Source: a virus. Taken from it: a stretch of 64,000 nucleotides of DNA. The translations under genes and the position numbers were made by a program. The notes under the pieces are model-generated. The model ran no database searches, had not been told where the DNA came from, and saw nothing but the letters and a program-made list of their open reading frames with translations. Shown here piece after piece: positions 46,204-53,951 of this stretch; position 1 is the stretch's first letter, and each line of letters opens with the position of its first letter. The stretch spans positions 1 to 64,000 of the IMG/VR virus record IMGVR_UViG_3300045012_000181. One strand, written 5' to 3'.

Positions 46204-46418
46204 TTTACGACCTCTCCTACAAATTCTGCCATTATGCGCCGCAGTTTCTTCACACAGGCCGCGCAAAACAGGCGATAATTGCCCATGAAGGGCATGTAAT
46301 AGATTTGTTCGAAGCTGGTTTCTTTTATATCCTTATCCTGTACGGCTTGGCCCTTGTAGGGGATATGCGTAAATAGGGCACAATGTTCGCATGTCAATAG
46401 CACCTGCAATTTGCTCAC
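46200..46418 (-). CDS. Small CxxC protein (72 aa)
   Basis: GTG at 46418 follows GGAGGATTT and overlaps the previous stop (GTGA). CEHCALFTHIP and LFCAACVKKLR form a Cys4 site. A much longer frame upstream is not supported. Function unknown. Confidence 0.6.
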   Translation of the reverse strand: MSKLQVLLTCEHCALFTHIPYKGQAVQDKDIKETSFEQIYYMPFMGNYRLFCAACVKKLRRIMAEFVGEVVK

Positions 46419-46516
46419 AAATCCTCCAGGCGCTCTCGAATAGTCTGCCAGAGCACATACAGAATTACAAAGAGCGTTATCGAGAGCGGCGTCACTAGGA
46501 TCATGTTCAATAGCAT
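46415..46516 (-). CDS. Small membrane protein (33 aa)
   Basis: ATG at 46516 follows AGGAGGAATCC. MILVTPLSITLFVILYVLW is a transmembrane helix with a charged end (RERLEDL). Function unknown. Confidence 0.6.
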   Translation of the reverse strand: MLLNMILVTPLSITLFVILYVLWQTIRERLEDL

Positions 46517-46531
46517 GGATTCCTCCTGATT

Positions 46532-46566
46532 CTAAAGATGGCCCCTGTCGGGTTAAGTCAGAGGCC
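46532..46566 (-). terminator. Hairpin, probable terminator of the 46609-47463 gene
   Basis: On the minus strand GGCCTCTG pairs with CAGGGGCC (46559-46566 with 46540-46547) and is followed by ATCTTTAG. The T-run is short, so partial read-through into the next small genes is likely. Confidence 0.5.
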
Positions 46567-46608
46567 ATCCGGGGTGACAACGTGGTGTACGGCACACGGA
46601 GGACTGGA

Positions 46609-47463
46609 CTAAATTGTTCGGCGACCTTCAAAGCCGGGCTCATCCCATACGTCGATGTAGCAACCGATGCCCTTGTAATCGGCCACCAGAAAAGGGTCCG
46701 GTGCAGGCGGAGGCAGGTATTTTTCCGTTTGGAGTTCCTTTTTCTCAACCGTCAACTCCTGCACGGAAAAGGTCACTTCAGGCAGGGCCTTCTTCAGGGA
46801 AACCATGCGCTGAATGGCAAAGGCCGGAATGGCGGCTTTGTAGCCATCGTTATAGTTCTCGCCTGTGTCGTGTACTTGATGTGATGTCCAACTGGCTTGA
46901 ATTTCTAGGGCCTTTTTGTACCGCAAAAACATCAGAACGCTCCAGATGGCCAAGGGAACCGCGGGCCAAGCCATTATGTGACTGGCCTGTGTTAGGCTCA
47001 TGTACTTGAAGAGCTCGACACTGTTATGGCCATTCCATCCCCAACCCGCGTGGTAACCCCCGAAATGCAGGACCGCGCAAACGGCTGACACGCCAACGGA
47101 GGCCAGCCAAGTAGGCCAACCCAAAACAGATACAGTATCGTGGCCGTCCCACTCACGTTTGTTGGAAGTGTGCATGAAGCGAGTTATGGTAAGGCTTTCG
47201 CCCCTGTGGGCCTTCTTGAGCATTTGGGCCTTATATTGCTCCACACTTTGAATTGTGAAGGGTTCGATATCCACCTCAGCCAGGGCCTTGGCCAGTACGG
47301 CCTCATTCAAAGAGCCTTTGCGGATTTGTTCGGCCTCTAGCAGGGCTTTGGGTCTGTAACCGATTAACTTGGCGGCCTCTTGCAAAAGCGCGGCATCCCA
47401 ACCTTCTTGCACTTGCAGGGGCCTGAAAGGCGCTCTTACGAGGGCCTGTGTTGCAGTACTCAT
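46609..47463 (-). CDS. Membrane protein with two or three transmembrane segments (284 aa)
   Basis: Residues 1-95 are helical and soluble; then WPTWLASVGVSAVCAVLHF and HIMAWPAVPLAIWSVLMFL are membrane helices, followed by a helical, charged C-terminus. It stands apart with its own leader and terminator. Function unknown. Confidence 0.6.
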   Translation of the reverse strand: MSTATQALVRAPFRPLQVQEGWDAALLQEAAKLIGYRPKALLEAEQIRKGSLNEAVLAKALAEVDIEPFTIQSVEQYKAQMLKKAHRGESLTITRFMHTSNKREWDGHDTVSVLGWPTWLASVGVSAVCAVLHFGGYHAGWGWNGHNSVELFKYMSLTQASHIMAWPAVPLAIWSVLMFLRYKKALEIQASWTSHQVHDTGENYNDGYKAAIPAFAIQRMVSLKKALPEVTFSVQELTVEKKELQTEKYLPPPAPDPFLVADYKGIGCYIDVWDEPGFEGRRTI

Positions 47464-47640
47464 GTTTTATTCCTGTTCTCCCAGACGTTTTGTACGCGCA
47501 CGTCTAAGACTTTAGAAGCACCTTGGGTGCTTTAGCCCATGCGCCTTCCCGGGGTACATGGGCCAAAGAATCCAACTGTGTGGAGTGCTTTTTCCGTTTT
47601 AGAGTTTTCTGCTCAAGCCCTTTGAACCTTTCTTTTGAAT
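47464..47640 (-). promoter_or_regulatory. Structured leader of the 284-aa membrane protein gene
   Basis: No gene in this gap. Minus-strand hairpins: GCCCATG/CATGGGC, GCACC-CAA-GGTGC, and AGACGT/ACGTCT close to the start codon. This suggests an untranslated leader with its own promoter; no clear -35/-10 pair was identified. Confidence 0.45.
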
Positions 47641-47790
47641 TTAACTACATCCCTTAGAACCGGGATTTCGTTTGGAGCCGCCAAGAGCCAGCCCCAGAAT
47701 GAATAAAAGGCCCGCTGCACCGATGCCCCAGATAATAAGGCCATGCCAGTAGAGCCACTGGATAGCCGGGGATTCCGGATGGGCGTTCAT
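47641..47790 (-). CDS. Small membrane protein (49 aa)
   Basis: ATG at 47790 overlaps the upstream stop (ATGA). GLIIWGIGAAGLLFILGLAL is a transmembrane helix with a basic end. Function unknown. Confidence 0.6.
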   Translation of the reverse strand: MNAHPESPAIQWLYWHGLIIWGIGAAGLLFILGLALGGSKRNPGSKGCS

Positions 47791-48404
47791 AACTTAATGC
47801 CCCATATGCTCTCCAAACGCAGGCGCACCTCAGCCGCAAGGGCCTCTATTTGGTCCTCCGGCACGGCATAGGCCCTCAAGTGACCCGCTATGTCGTTGAC
47901 CAATCGGCCATCTTCCTTGCCAATGCTCTCAGGCAACGTGAGGATGTCCTCATAATGCGGTCTAAAATCGGGTCCCCACTTCTCCTGCCCGGAGGCCTTG
48001 GGGAATATACCGCCCCTACGACCCACGGATTGTCCCCGGAAGCCCCGAACGTGTGTCTCGAAATTTCGGAGGATTTGTTTGACGGCCCAGCGGGCATGCT
48101 GTCTGTAGGCCTTCTCGCAGTGCAATTGTGAGATGCCTTCGTAGTACTCCGAAACCTGTCGTAGAAACTCCTCGTGGCCCAGTTCTTCGTACATGAAACC
48201 GGGATTCTGGAATAGTGGGGGTTCAATCCAGTGCAGGGGCGCTCGCCATCCCCTCAAGAAGGCCCCTCTGGAGGCCGTCAAGAGCTTTCCGGCGGCTTGC
48301 TTGGCCAAATCCCTCTTGGACAACTTTGGTGGCCGAATTATAAGGGCATCCATAGGCCAGTAGCCCTCTTTGTTGAAAAACTCCTGCCGTTCTTGCGGGG
48401 TCAT
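47787..48404 (-). CDS. Hypothetical protein (205 aa)
   Basis: The start at 48404 (MTPQERQEFFNKEG) overlaps the upstream gene. Helical, with many aromatic residues (ELGHEEFLRQVSEYYEGI). No motif recognised. Confidence 0.6.
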   Translation of the reverse strand: MTPQERQEFFNKEGYWPMDALIIRPPKLSKRDLAKQAAGKLLTASRGAFLRGWRAPLHWIEPPLFQNPGFMYEELGHEEFLRQVSEYYEGISQLHCEKAYRQHARWAVKQILRNFETHVRGFRGQSVGRRGGIFPKASGQEKWGPDFRPHYEDILTLPESIGKEDGRLVNDIAGHLRAYAVPEDQIEALAAEVRLRLESIWGIKL

Positions 48405-48697
48405 GGGCGCACCCCCCATATGGATTGTTTGGACTGATTGGTCTTGCGGTTACCCGGACAGGGCCGCTGACCGCGCTTGCTGTATTCACGGATGGGACCA
48501 CCAAGCCGGGCCTCCTCCTTGTGCCCACCAAAGAAGGCCAGCAGTTGCACCTCGGCGTGCTTGAAGATGCGATGGATTCTATTGGCTTGGACATTTCCGG
48601 GGTTGGTTATGCCCCCGGCTCTTATCCAATCCACTACGATGCTCTTTAGCAGGCTCAGTCGAGCCAGCCCATATGTCACATCAACGGTGCCTTGCAT
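48401..48697 (-). CDS. Hypothetical basic protein (98 aa)
   Basis: GLARLSLLKSIVVDWIRAGG and a Lys/Arg-rich C-terminus (REYSKRGQRPCPGNRK). Preceded by AAAGGAGAGCGCAA. Function unknown. Confidence 0.6.
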   Translation of the reverse strand: MQGTVDVTYGLARLSLLKSIVVDWIRAGGITNPGNVQANRIHRIFKHAEVQLLAFFGGHKEEARLGGPIREYSKRGQRPCPGNRKTNQSKQSIWGVRP

Positions 48698-48750
48698 TTG
48701 CGCTCTCCTTTCGCAAACTCTAGAATCGGGATTGTTTGTTCGGTGTCTCC

Positions 48751-49596
48751 TTAGGTCAGACCTGTGTAACCAGATTGTGTGGCCGGGATGTGCCTGTCGC
48801 GACGGATTTTACCGTTCGTACCGGCTAGGGCCTTGGTTGTGAATTCCAGTTCCTCGGCCTCATTTCGCAGGCGTTGAACTTCGTCCAGGTACTCCTTCTC
48901 GGTCAGTTCCTCTTCCTCTAGGAGCATGCGTAACCAGCCCCTATAGTCCGGTTGGACCTCATACCGGCGGGCATCCCTTTCGGTCCAAAGGTCTTGGGCC
49001 TTGTCACGTTGGAAGCGGGCTTCCCACTTGTTGAGAGGATTGGTTGTTATTGAGGTGCGACCAAAGGGGTCATCAACTCTTTGAAGAGTTTCCAACCCAG
49101 CTTGGCCTTGGCTCTCCGGGCTGTCGTCTGTGCGAACTTGACCACGGGCCGCTCGCTCCTCAATGTTGCGTTCCCCAGCCCACCAGACATCGGATTTGGC
49201 CTTCTTGTAGCCCTCTTCATGGTCCGCACAAGGCCTATCGGTGGTCTTGCCGCCAACACGGGCCGTCTCTTGATAGCACTTGGGACAGGCCTTGAAGATG
49301 GCCTCCCAAGCCTTTAGATTCGAGAGAAGCTGGCCCGTTCTAAGGAGCTTAAAACGCTCCTTTTGAATCTCATAGGGCCAAGTGTCCTTGCGGCGCATAT
49401 GCCGGCTGGGCCTCTTGTCGTCCACTTGGAAAACATTCTCGGTTTTGATTCTAAGTGCGGTTTCGTAGGTTATAACCTCGTCTAGAACGCTAGCAGGCAA
49501 ATGCCCGTTGGCAATCGCACGGTGCCATTGTTGCTCTTGTTGTTGCCAGTAGAGCGTGTTCCAGGCCAAATCCCTGCGGTCATAGAGTTTGCCCAT
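48751..49596 (-). CDS. Hypothetical helical protein (281 aa)
   Basis: ATG at 49596 follows AAGGAGGCGGCTA. Mostly charged helices, with a central CPKCYQETARVGG...CADHEEG zinc-like site. Long Glu-rich helix near residue 220 (EEEELTEKEYLDEVQRLR). Function unknown. Confidence 0.6.
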   Translation of the reverse strand: MGKLYDRRDLAWNTLYWQQQEQQWHRAIANGHLPASVLDEVITYETALRIKTENVFQVDDKRPSRHMRRKDTWPYEIQKERFKLLRTGQLLSNLKAWEAIFKACPKCYQETARVGGKTTDRPCADHEEGYKKAKSDVWWAGERNIEERAARGQVRTDDSPESQGQAGLETLQRVDDPFGRTSITTNPLNKWEARFQRDKAQDLWTERDARRYEVQPDYRGWLRMLLEEEELTEKEYLDEVQRLRNEAEELEFTTKALAGTNGKIRRDRHIPATQSGYTGLT

Positions 49597-49729
49597 TAGC
49601 CGCCTCCTTAGGGCAGGGTGGTATGGGCGTAGTGGAAACGGCTTCCCCGACACTTTGGTGCGAGCATTTTTGACAGCGGGCCATATTGCGGCAGATGGGC
49701 TGTTTGCAGATGGGACAGCGTTTAGTCAT
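49580..49729 (-). CDS. Small zinc-finger protein (49 aa)
   Basis: ATG at 49729 lies within the last codons of the DUF4326 gene in another frame. RCPICKQPICRNMARCQKC contains three Cys pairs. Its C-terminus overlaps the start of the next gene by 17 bases. One copy of the GCTCGC-GTGTCGG element lies in its frame. Confidence 0.6.
   Translation of the reverse strand: MTKRCPICKQPICRNMARCQKCSHQSVGEAVSTTPIPPCPKEAANGQTL
49647..49665 (-). repeat. Copy 3 of the GCTCGC-N6-GTGTCGG element
   Basis: Reads GCTCGCACCAAAGTGTCGG on the minus strand, inside a small zinc-finger gene. It is nearly identical to copy 5 (50208-50225) although the two are read in different frames, so shared protein sequence does not explain it. 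Confidence 0.7.
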
Positions 49730-49982
49730 TGGCCACCTCTGCTAGTATGTCGGCATGACAGGGTAGCGGAGCGCACCAACAACCAAGAATCTTGCCGCGT
49801 AGCTCTTTCTTGATTTGCGCCATCAGAACTATGTTTTTGTTGAGGTACTCTCGAAATTTGGCTATGACCTCACTTCGGGTGCCGTCTTTCCCGATGGAAA
49901 AGGGGTTCCCGAATTTGCTTGGACGGCCAACGTAGACATCAAATTTGGCTCGTTTACAGTGCACAACCCATTTGGAGGCCAT
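49722..49982 (-). CDS. DUF4326 protein (86 aa)
   Basis: VYVGRPSKFGNPFSIGKDGT near residue 16 and LRGKILGCWCAPLPCHADIL near 60 are the DUF4326 signature, with conserved Cys and His. Common in phages and plasmids. Biochemical role unknown. Confidence 0.85.
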   Translation of the reverse strand: MASKWVVHCKRAKFDVYVGRPSKFGNPFSIGKDGTRSEVIAKFREYLNKNIVLMAQIKKELRGKILGCWCAPLPCHADILAEVAND

Positions 49983-50182
49983 CAGAGCACCCCCGACAAA
50001 TTTCGCTCGCCGTAGAGTGTCGGCCTAAGGGGTTGGACTTCGATGGGATACTGCTTCTGTGATTGTTCCTTGGCTAGCAATGCGGCTTTACAGCGCGCGC
50101 ACTGGTCGATTTTAAGGCCGCAGACTTCCAGATGAAACTGGTCAGCGACCCAACGTATCTGTTGAAGTTCTTGTGTACTCAT
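49982..50182 (-). CDS. Small CxxC protein (66 aa)
   Basis: ATG at 50182 (MSTQELQQIRW) follows AGGAGGTCGGCC and overlaps the previous stop. CGLKIDQCARCKAALL provides Cys ligands. Copy 4 of the repeated element (reverse orientation) lies near its 3' end. Confidence 0.6.
   Translation of the reverse strand: MSTQELQQIRWVADQFHLEVCGLKIDQCARCKAALLAKEQSQKQYPIEVQPLRPTLYGERNLSGVL
50005..50023 (+). repeat. Copy 4 of the GCTCGC-N6-GTGTCGG element
   Basis: Reads GCTCGCCGTAGAGTGTCGG on the plus strand, opposite to copies 3 and 5 that flank it, giving an inverted arrangement like the pair at 1960-2098. Confidence 0.65.
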
Positions 50183-50430
50183 GGCCGACCTCCTAAGGGC
50201 GCGCTGGCCGACACTTTGTGCGAGCCATAGCACAGTTCGACCATACGCCTGTAGGCCATGTAGGCGGGCATACTCAAATCCGCCTCCAGCAGAATAACGC
50301 TCCAGGCCTCATAACGTGCTGCCCGTACGGCCCGTTCGGATTCCCAGTTGCTGGACCGGAAGCCCACAACCGTTTTCAGATAGGCCTTGGCGGCCTGCGT
50401 GTGCTCTCTGGCTGAGGCGGTGGCGCTCAT
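50179..50430 (-). CDS. Hypothetical conserved phage protein (83 aa)
   Basis: RAARYEAWSVILLEADLSMP and AYMAYRRMVELCYGSHKVSAS: a helical protein of a type often found in phage early regions. Overlaps both neighbours. Function unknown. Confidence 0.65.
   Translation of the reverse strand: MSATASAREHTQAAKAYLKTVVGFRSSNWESERAVRAARYEAWSVILLEADLSMPAYMAYRRMVELCYGSHKVSASAPLGGRP
50208..50225 (-). repeat. Copy 5 of the GCTCGC-N5-GTGTCGG element
   Basis: Reads GCTCGCACAAAGTGTCGG on the minus strand at the 3' end of the 50179-50430 gene, about 25 bases before the next gene's ribosome binding site. Confidence 0.65.
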
Positions 50431-50609
50431 TTGAACACCCCTACTTTTAGCGGCGGTACTTCTCGTCCAACTGCGGTCCAGCGCTCGGCCACCATACTCA
50501 CAGCAGACCGAGCATTTTTGCGGCTTTTAAACAGCAATCCGCGAATCGCACGCCAACGTCCATTAGGACGCTTGCGCAATACTGTGTAGCACTTCTTACT
50601 CCTTGACAT
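50427..50609 (-). CDS. Small basic protein (60 aa)
   Basis: ATG at 50609 follows GGGAGAGGTGAAA. SRSKKCYTVLRKRPNGRWRA is strongly basic; a DNA- or RNA-binding role is likely but not identified. Confidence 0.6.
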   Translation of the reverse strand: MSRSKKCYTVLRKRPNGRWRAIRGLLFKSRKNARSAVSMVAERWTAVGREVPPLKVGVFK

Positions 50610-50644
50610 GACATTTTCACCTCTCCCAGTGAAATGAGGCAATT

Positions 50645-50725
50645 CCTAGCGCCCCGCACAAGTGACACAGAGGAGAGTAACCGCGCTATTTAAAGCGCGC
50701 TGTGCCACCTGAGCATGGCGCTAGG
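50645..50725 (-). promoter_or_regulatory. Cloverleaf-sized hairpin region in the leader of the 50427-50609 gene
   Basis: A nine-bp closing stem CCTAGCGCC/GGCGCTAGG spans 81 nt. Inside are CGCGCT/AGCGCG and CACAG/CTGTG stems. An alternative hairpin (GCATGG/CCATGC) competes on one side, so a switch or attenuator is possible. It is not a tRNA: no T loop. Confidence 0.5.
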
Positions 50726-50743
50726 CCATGCCTTAGAACCACC

Positions 50744-50788
50744 AAAAGCACTGGGTTGCCAGTTCAGGCTCGTATAAACGCCCAGTGC
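50744..50788 (-). terminator. Terminator-like hairpin
   Basis: On the minus strand GCACTGGG pairs with CCCAGTGC around a 25-nt loop and is followed by TTTTGG. It lies downstream of the 50845-51252 gene. A second hairpin (50804-50821) matches the terminator stem at 6456-6477. Confidence 0.55.
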
Positions 50789-50844
50789 TCTTGGAGTCCA
50801 AGTGGCAGACATCCGGTCTGCCAGCGGGTGACGTGGAGTAAAAA

Positions 50845-51252
50845 CTAGCCGTTGTTTTCGGCGGGTTCCTTGATTTCCGTCTCCTGAGAAGCCGAACTTC
50901 CGGCCTGTTGAGTCGGTTCGGTCGTTGAAGCGGGATCGGCCATCACAGGAAGCGTTGCGGTATTGCCTTCCGTGAGGACCTCTTCTTCGGTGCCTTCCAA
51001 GTGTTCCTCGATTAGCTCCTCGCCTTCGACAGCGTCGGCGGCTTCAAGGGCCTGTTCTTCGCTAATTAGTTCGGAAGTGGCCTCCTGAGAGACGCCTTCC
51101 GCTGCCGTGGGGTTCGTTTCGTCCTTCATGCTTTTCGCTCCCAGAGAGGGCGGATGAATCGTTGCCAGAGCACCTTGGTGTCTCCGGGCCAGCTTGGCCG
51201 CATGCCGGAGCTTTTTGCCACTCCTCCGCGACTTCGTTGACGGTTGACTCAT
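50845..51252 (-). CDS. Acidic, probably disordered protein (135 aa)
   Basis: ATG at 51252 follows GAGGAGAGGTGAT. A basic start (KSRRSGKKLRHAAKLARRH) is followed by a long Glu/Ala/Thr-rich tail (EALEAADAVEGEELIEEHLE type). DNA-mimic or scaffolding proteins look like this; no identification. Confidence 0.6.
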   Translation of the reverse strand: MSQPSTKSRRSGKKLRHAAKLARRHQGALATIHPPSLGAKSMKDETNPTAAEGVSQEATSELISEEQALEAADAVEGEELIEEHLEGTEEEVLTEGNTATLPVMADPASTTEPTQQAGSSASQETEIKEPAENNG

Positions 51253-51538
51253 ATCACCTCTCCTCAGTGTGATTTAACTGCGTACCAAGCCCCCATTTCA
51301 CAGCACAGGAAGTCGGCCTAGTGGCTTGTCATCCGTGCTGCTCCTGTCTTACGCCGTTTCTCAGCACGAACGACTAGAGCCGAGGCGGACTGTGAACTGG
51401 AGTGCTTGCCTAGTGCGCTCTGAACGTCGGCGTGTACAGCAAGGGAGCACGGAGCGACAGTTTCCAGAGCGCCTAAGGAAAACTCTCAAGTTTTGCAGCG
51501 CCGCCGAAGCGTTAGCGAGAGGCGGCGTACTAGTAGAC
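51253..51538 (-). ncRNA. Structured leader or small RNA, about 285 nt without a gene
   Basis: Minus-strand hairpins: CGCCGCC/GGCGGCG, AAAACT-TGAG-AGTTTT, a long-range GCGCTCTG/CAGAGCGC stem closing a 42-nt domain, and CAGCAC/GTGCTG. The region ends at the ribosome binding site of the 50845-51252 gene. It looks like a folded 5' leader or a separate RNA. Confidence 0.5.
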
Positions 51539-51703
51539 CTAGGCGGCTTTTTCAGTCACAATTGAGATGCCCTGAGGAATCTCCGCAGGATAGAACAACT
51601 CCTCAATCGTGATTTTGGCGCTTTGATCCAGTTCGGTTGTGAGCCTATCAACCAATTCTTGGTCCGTGTCACTTGGGAATTCCACTACCGTAGTGATTTT
51701 CAT
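51539..51703 (-). CDS. Hypothetical protein (54 aa)
   Basis: The start at 51703 follows AAGGAGAGCAC. MKITTVVEFPSDTDQELVDR is beta then helix; acidic. A leader hairpin (CACACT/AGTGTG) sits upstream. Function unknown. Confidence 0.6.
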   Translation of the reverse strand: MKITTVVEFPSDTDQELVDRLTTELDQSAKITIEELFYPAEIPQGISIVTEKAA

Positions 51704-51804
51704 GTGCTCTCCTTCACAACCAAACACACTTTAGAACGTTCCAGTGTGCTTGCCCAAGGACTCCAGTCAATTCGCAGGAGCCCTTAGGGGAAGCATACTA
51801 CAAC

Positions 51805-51963
51805 TCAATTGCTGGGATTCATCCAGATACTATGGCCCTCAGACAGCCAGAACTTGACCATCTTTCTATCACAGAGGATCCATTTGCCCTTCATTGTCTC
51901 CCAGTACTCTAACTGGTTTGTTTTGATGGTGTTAGCGGTCCAACGCACCTTGATTGTGGTCAT
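51805..51963 (-). CDS. Hypothetical protein (52 aa)
   Basis: ATG at 51963 overlaps the upstream stop (TGATGA). MTTIKVRWTANTIKTNQLEY and WILCDRKMVKFWLSEG: small beta protein. Function unknown. Confidence 0.6.
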   Translation of the reverse strand: MTTIKVRWTANTIKTNQLEYWETMKGKWILCDRKMVKFWLSEGHSIWMNPSN

Positions 51964-52115
51964 CAGTTCCAAACCTGGCCTTCGGCCTCTGATAACGTGT
52001 CCAAACAGGCCTCCTGAACTTCAGCGGACCAATCCTCTTCCAAAACGTGCCAAATGGCCCGCTCAAGCATGGAAAACCGCTCCGGCGGACCCATAAGGGC
52101 CTCATCGAGGTTCAT
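51963..52115 (-). CDS. Hypothetical acidic protein (50 aa)
   Basis: The start at 52115 (MNLDEALMGPPERF) overlaps the upstream stop (ATGA). Helical and acidic. Function unknown. Confidence 0.55.
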   Translation of the reverse strand: MNLDEALMGPPERFSMLERAIWHVLEEDWSAEVQEACLDTLSEAEGQVWN

Positions 52116-52237
52116 AGACAGGACACCAGTACGATAAGCGCCCAGAATGCCAGCCCAAACAAGAGCGCTCCACAAGCGCCCCTGAAGGCATCCAATTCAT
52201 CGTGGGGTATCTCTAAACGTCTCCTGACTCTAAGCAT
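52112..52237 (-). CDS. Small membrane protein (41 aa)
   Basis: ATG at 52237 follows AAGGAGAGCCGTT. A basic N-terminus and one transmembrane helix (LLFGLAFWALIVLVSCL). Function unknown. Confidence 0.6.
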   Translation of the reverse strand: MLRVRRRLEIPHDELDAFRGACGALLFGLAFWALIVLVSCL

Positions 52238-52445
52238 AACGGCTCTCCTTCCGTCTGAGCAGCCTTGAACGTGCTGGATGCTCAAGTAGGGCCTTCAGGA
52301 ACGCTCTATTGATTCTAAAGGACTTACTGGAGCACTCAAATTTATTTTCGATTATTTTTAGCGCGCAGGTTGCAAAAAGTCGTTTTCAAACGTACTCTTT
52401 ACGACTTTGAGTCTTCAAGAGCACTACGGACCACCACGGTTCCCA

Positions 52446-52488
52446 ATAAAAATGGCCCCAGAAGCCCTCTTTCGAGAGCCTCCGGGGC
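52446..52488 (-). terminator. Strong Rho-independent terminator
   Basis: A 15-bp imperfect stem (GCCCCGGAGGCTCTC with GAGGGCTTCTGGGGC) closed by a GAAA tetraloop is followed by ATTTTTATT on the minus strand. It ends the 52516-53025 transcript. Between it and 52238 is an AT-rich leader (52300-52445) with a possible promoter (TTGAGT, 16 bases, TAGAAT). Confidence 0.85.
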
Positions 52489-52515
52489 GCAAGTGGTTGA
52501 CTGGAAGGTACTTGT

Positions 52516-53025
52516 CTAGAGTTCCGTGAGAGGCGCCTTGCCCTCTGAGGCCCTCCGGCGATTGACGGCATCCAACAGGGCGGTATTGGACATGGAATCG
52601 CCCTTCTTGATTTCCCGTGTGGCCGTTTGGACCTGGCGTTCCTTACGACGGGCTTCGGCCTGCGCCTGATGAGTCACATCAATGAGCGTGACTCGGAAGC
52701 CCAAGGCCATCGGCACGCCATGCAGCGTGTTGAGCTTGCGGCTCTGTACGGCGCTGAGGTCGATGCTTCGATAGAGCCCCGTTCCCGGTCCCAAATCGAA
52801 GGCGCCCCAAGTCGTTGAAGTGGTCGTCTTGCCTGTCCCAGAGGTTTTGACCTCAAGGGGAATGGCATTGCGCCGGACCAACTCCTGAGCAACCCGCACA
52901 CAGAAGTCCTCAATCGACAAGTCCTCAACGGCCTTCAAGAAGCCATCTTCGGGCATTGCAATCGAGGGCGCGGCAATTACTGGGGCCTTTGTTGCTGGAA
53001 CAGCGTGTTGTGTAACTGGGTCCAT
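52516..53025 (-). CDS. Hypothetical protein (169 aa)
   Basis: An Ala/Pro/Thr-rich N-terminus, then a folded part (FCVRVAQELVRRNAIPLEVK; VPMALGFRVTLIDVTHQAQA) and a charged C-terminus. It has its own leader and terminator, as if expressed separately. Function unknown. Confidence 0.65.
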   Translation of the reverse strand: MDPVTQHAVPATKAPVIAAPSIAMPEDGFLKAVEDLSIEDFCVRVAQELVRRNAIPLEVKTSGTGKTTTSTTWGAFDLGPGTGLYRSIDLSAVQSRKLNTLHGVPMALGFRVTLIDVTHQAQAEARRKERQVQTATREIKKGDSMSNTALLDAVNRRRASEGKAPLTEL

Positions 53026-53163
53026 AACTACCTCCTAGTATTTAACGTCCTTCGGACGGGACAGCGCATTCCCCTTTAGAACCACGTGGCGTTCTGGAAG
53101 GGTTTACAGGCGCTCCCTTAGAACCACCCTTAGAATCAGATGGTTCTACAGTAACGTCTGGAA

Positions 53164-53409
53164 TTATTGGGCTTGTTCCAACTCGGTTACAGAAGGCTTC
53201 AAAACGACAGCCTCTGGTTCAAATGTTACAGGATCTTCAGACGTACCGTCCCAAACATGAATGCGTAGTTTCTTTGCACCACCATCGGCAGCGTAATACT
53301 CAACGAATATCTGAGAGGGCTGCCAACCGGGGTCGCCTTTGAACCCCGAAACGCTGATTTCTAAACCGCCGTCTTCAACTAGGTCTTGTGGACACAGACT
53401 GAGTTTCAT
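53164..53409 (-). CDS. Hypothetical beta-rich protein (81 aa)
   Basis: ISVSGFKGDPGWQPSQIFVE and KKLRIHVWDGTSEDPVTFE suggest a beta-sandwich. Coupled by overlap to the wing-helix protein upstream. Function unknown. Confidence 0.6.
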   Translation of the reverse strand: MKLSLCPQDLVEDGGLEISVSGFKGDPGWQPSQIFVEYYAADGGAKKLRIHVWDGTSEDPVTFEPEAVVLKPSVTELEQAQ

Positions 53410-53744
53410 GCCTGCACCGCCCTCATCCTTTGAACAAGCTCCTGGCCCTTCGGGGTGATGAAGTACTGATTGTTGGAATGGCGCAACCAGCCTGATTCTG
53501 CAAGGTTGGCCATCATGGTTGTGTAGGCACTCAGAGTGCCGCCCTGTGTCATCCAGAACATATAGAGCATTCCGGAGGGCACACCATTAGGCTCTTCGGA
53601 GATTGTCTCCAAGAGGGCCTTAATAAGCAAGATGGCCTTCTGAGTTTGAATTTTGTTACTGGGTGGACAAACCACATGCGTTGTAACTGGTTGACCTTGT
53701 CTGTGTCCCTCAGGGACGGGTTGACCACAGATAGTGCAATTCAT
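53406..53744 (-). CDS. Winged-helix-like regulator with zinc knuckle (112 aa)
   Basis: MNCTICGQPVPEGH at the start is a CxxC...H site. Then helices (AILLIKALLETISEEPNGVP) and LAESGWLRHSNNQYFITPKG, a typical wing of a MarR/PadR-like DNA-binding domain. Early regulator is a reasonable guess. Confidence 0.6.
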   Translation of the reverse strand: MNCTICGQPVPEGHRQGQPVTTHVVCPPSNKIQTQKAILLIKALLETISEEPNGVPSGMLYMFWMTQGGTLSAYTTMMANLAESGWLRHSNNQYFITPKGQELVQRMRAVQA

Positions 53745-53766
53745 AACAGGCTCTCCTTCCTGTATT

Positions 53767-53870
53767 TTAGCAGTCAGGCCAACGCTCGGAGCACGCTAGG
53801 TGCGAGTCTCGTAGGGCACACTGAAACTTCCAAGTCCCAAGGAGCTTTTACTGGAACGTTGGCCTGCTAA
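53767..53870 (-). promoter_or_regulatory. Structured leader upstream of the winged-helix gene
   Basis: A long stem TTAGCAG-GCCAACG pairs with CGTTGGC-CTGA-CTGCTAA and encloses two side hairpins (TTCCA/TGGAA and CTCG-GCAC/GTGC-CGAG). A multi-branch leader of this kind could be a regulatory RNA. A further hairpin (53895-53922, CCTCTTGT/ACAAGAGG) lies before the 53952 gene's end. Confidence 0.5.
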
Positions 53871-53951
53871 CACCAAAAGGCCCCTCATAGCCACCCTCTT
53901 GTTAGAGGATGACTACAAGAGGCCAGTTGGTGCGGTAGACCCCAGGTAAAC

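Noticed and set aside
50645-50725. tRNA-Leu(TAA)
   Set aside because: Size and closing stem fit, but there is no T loop, the anticodon loop would have eight bases and the D arm does not pair.
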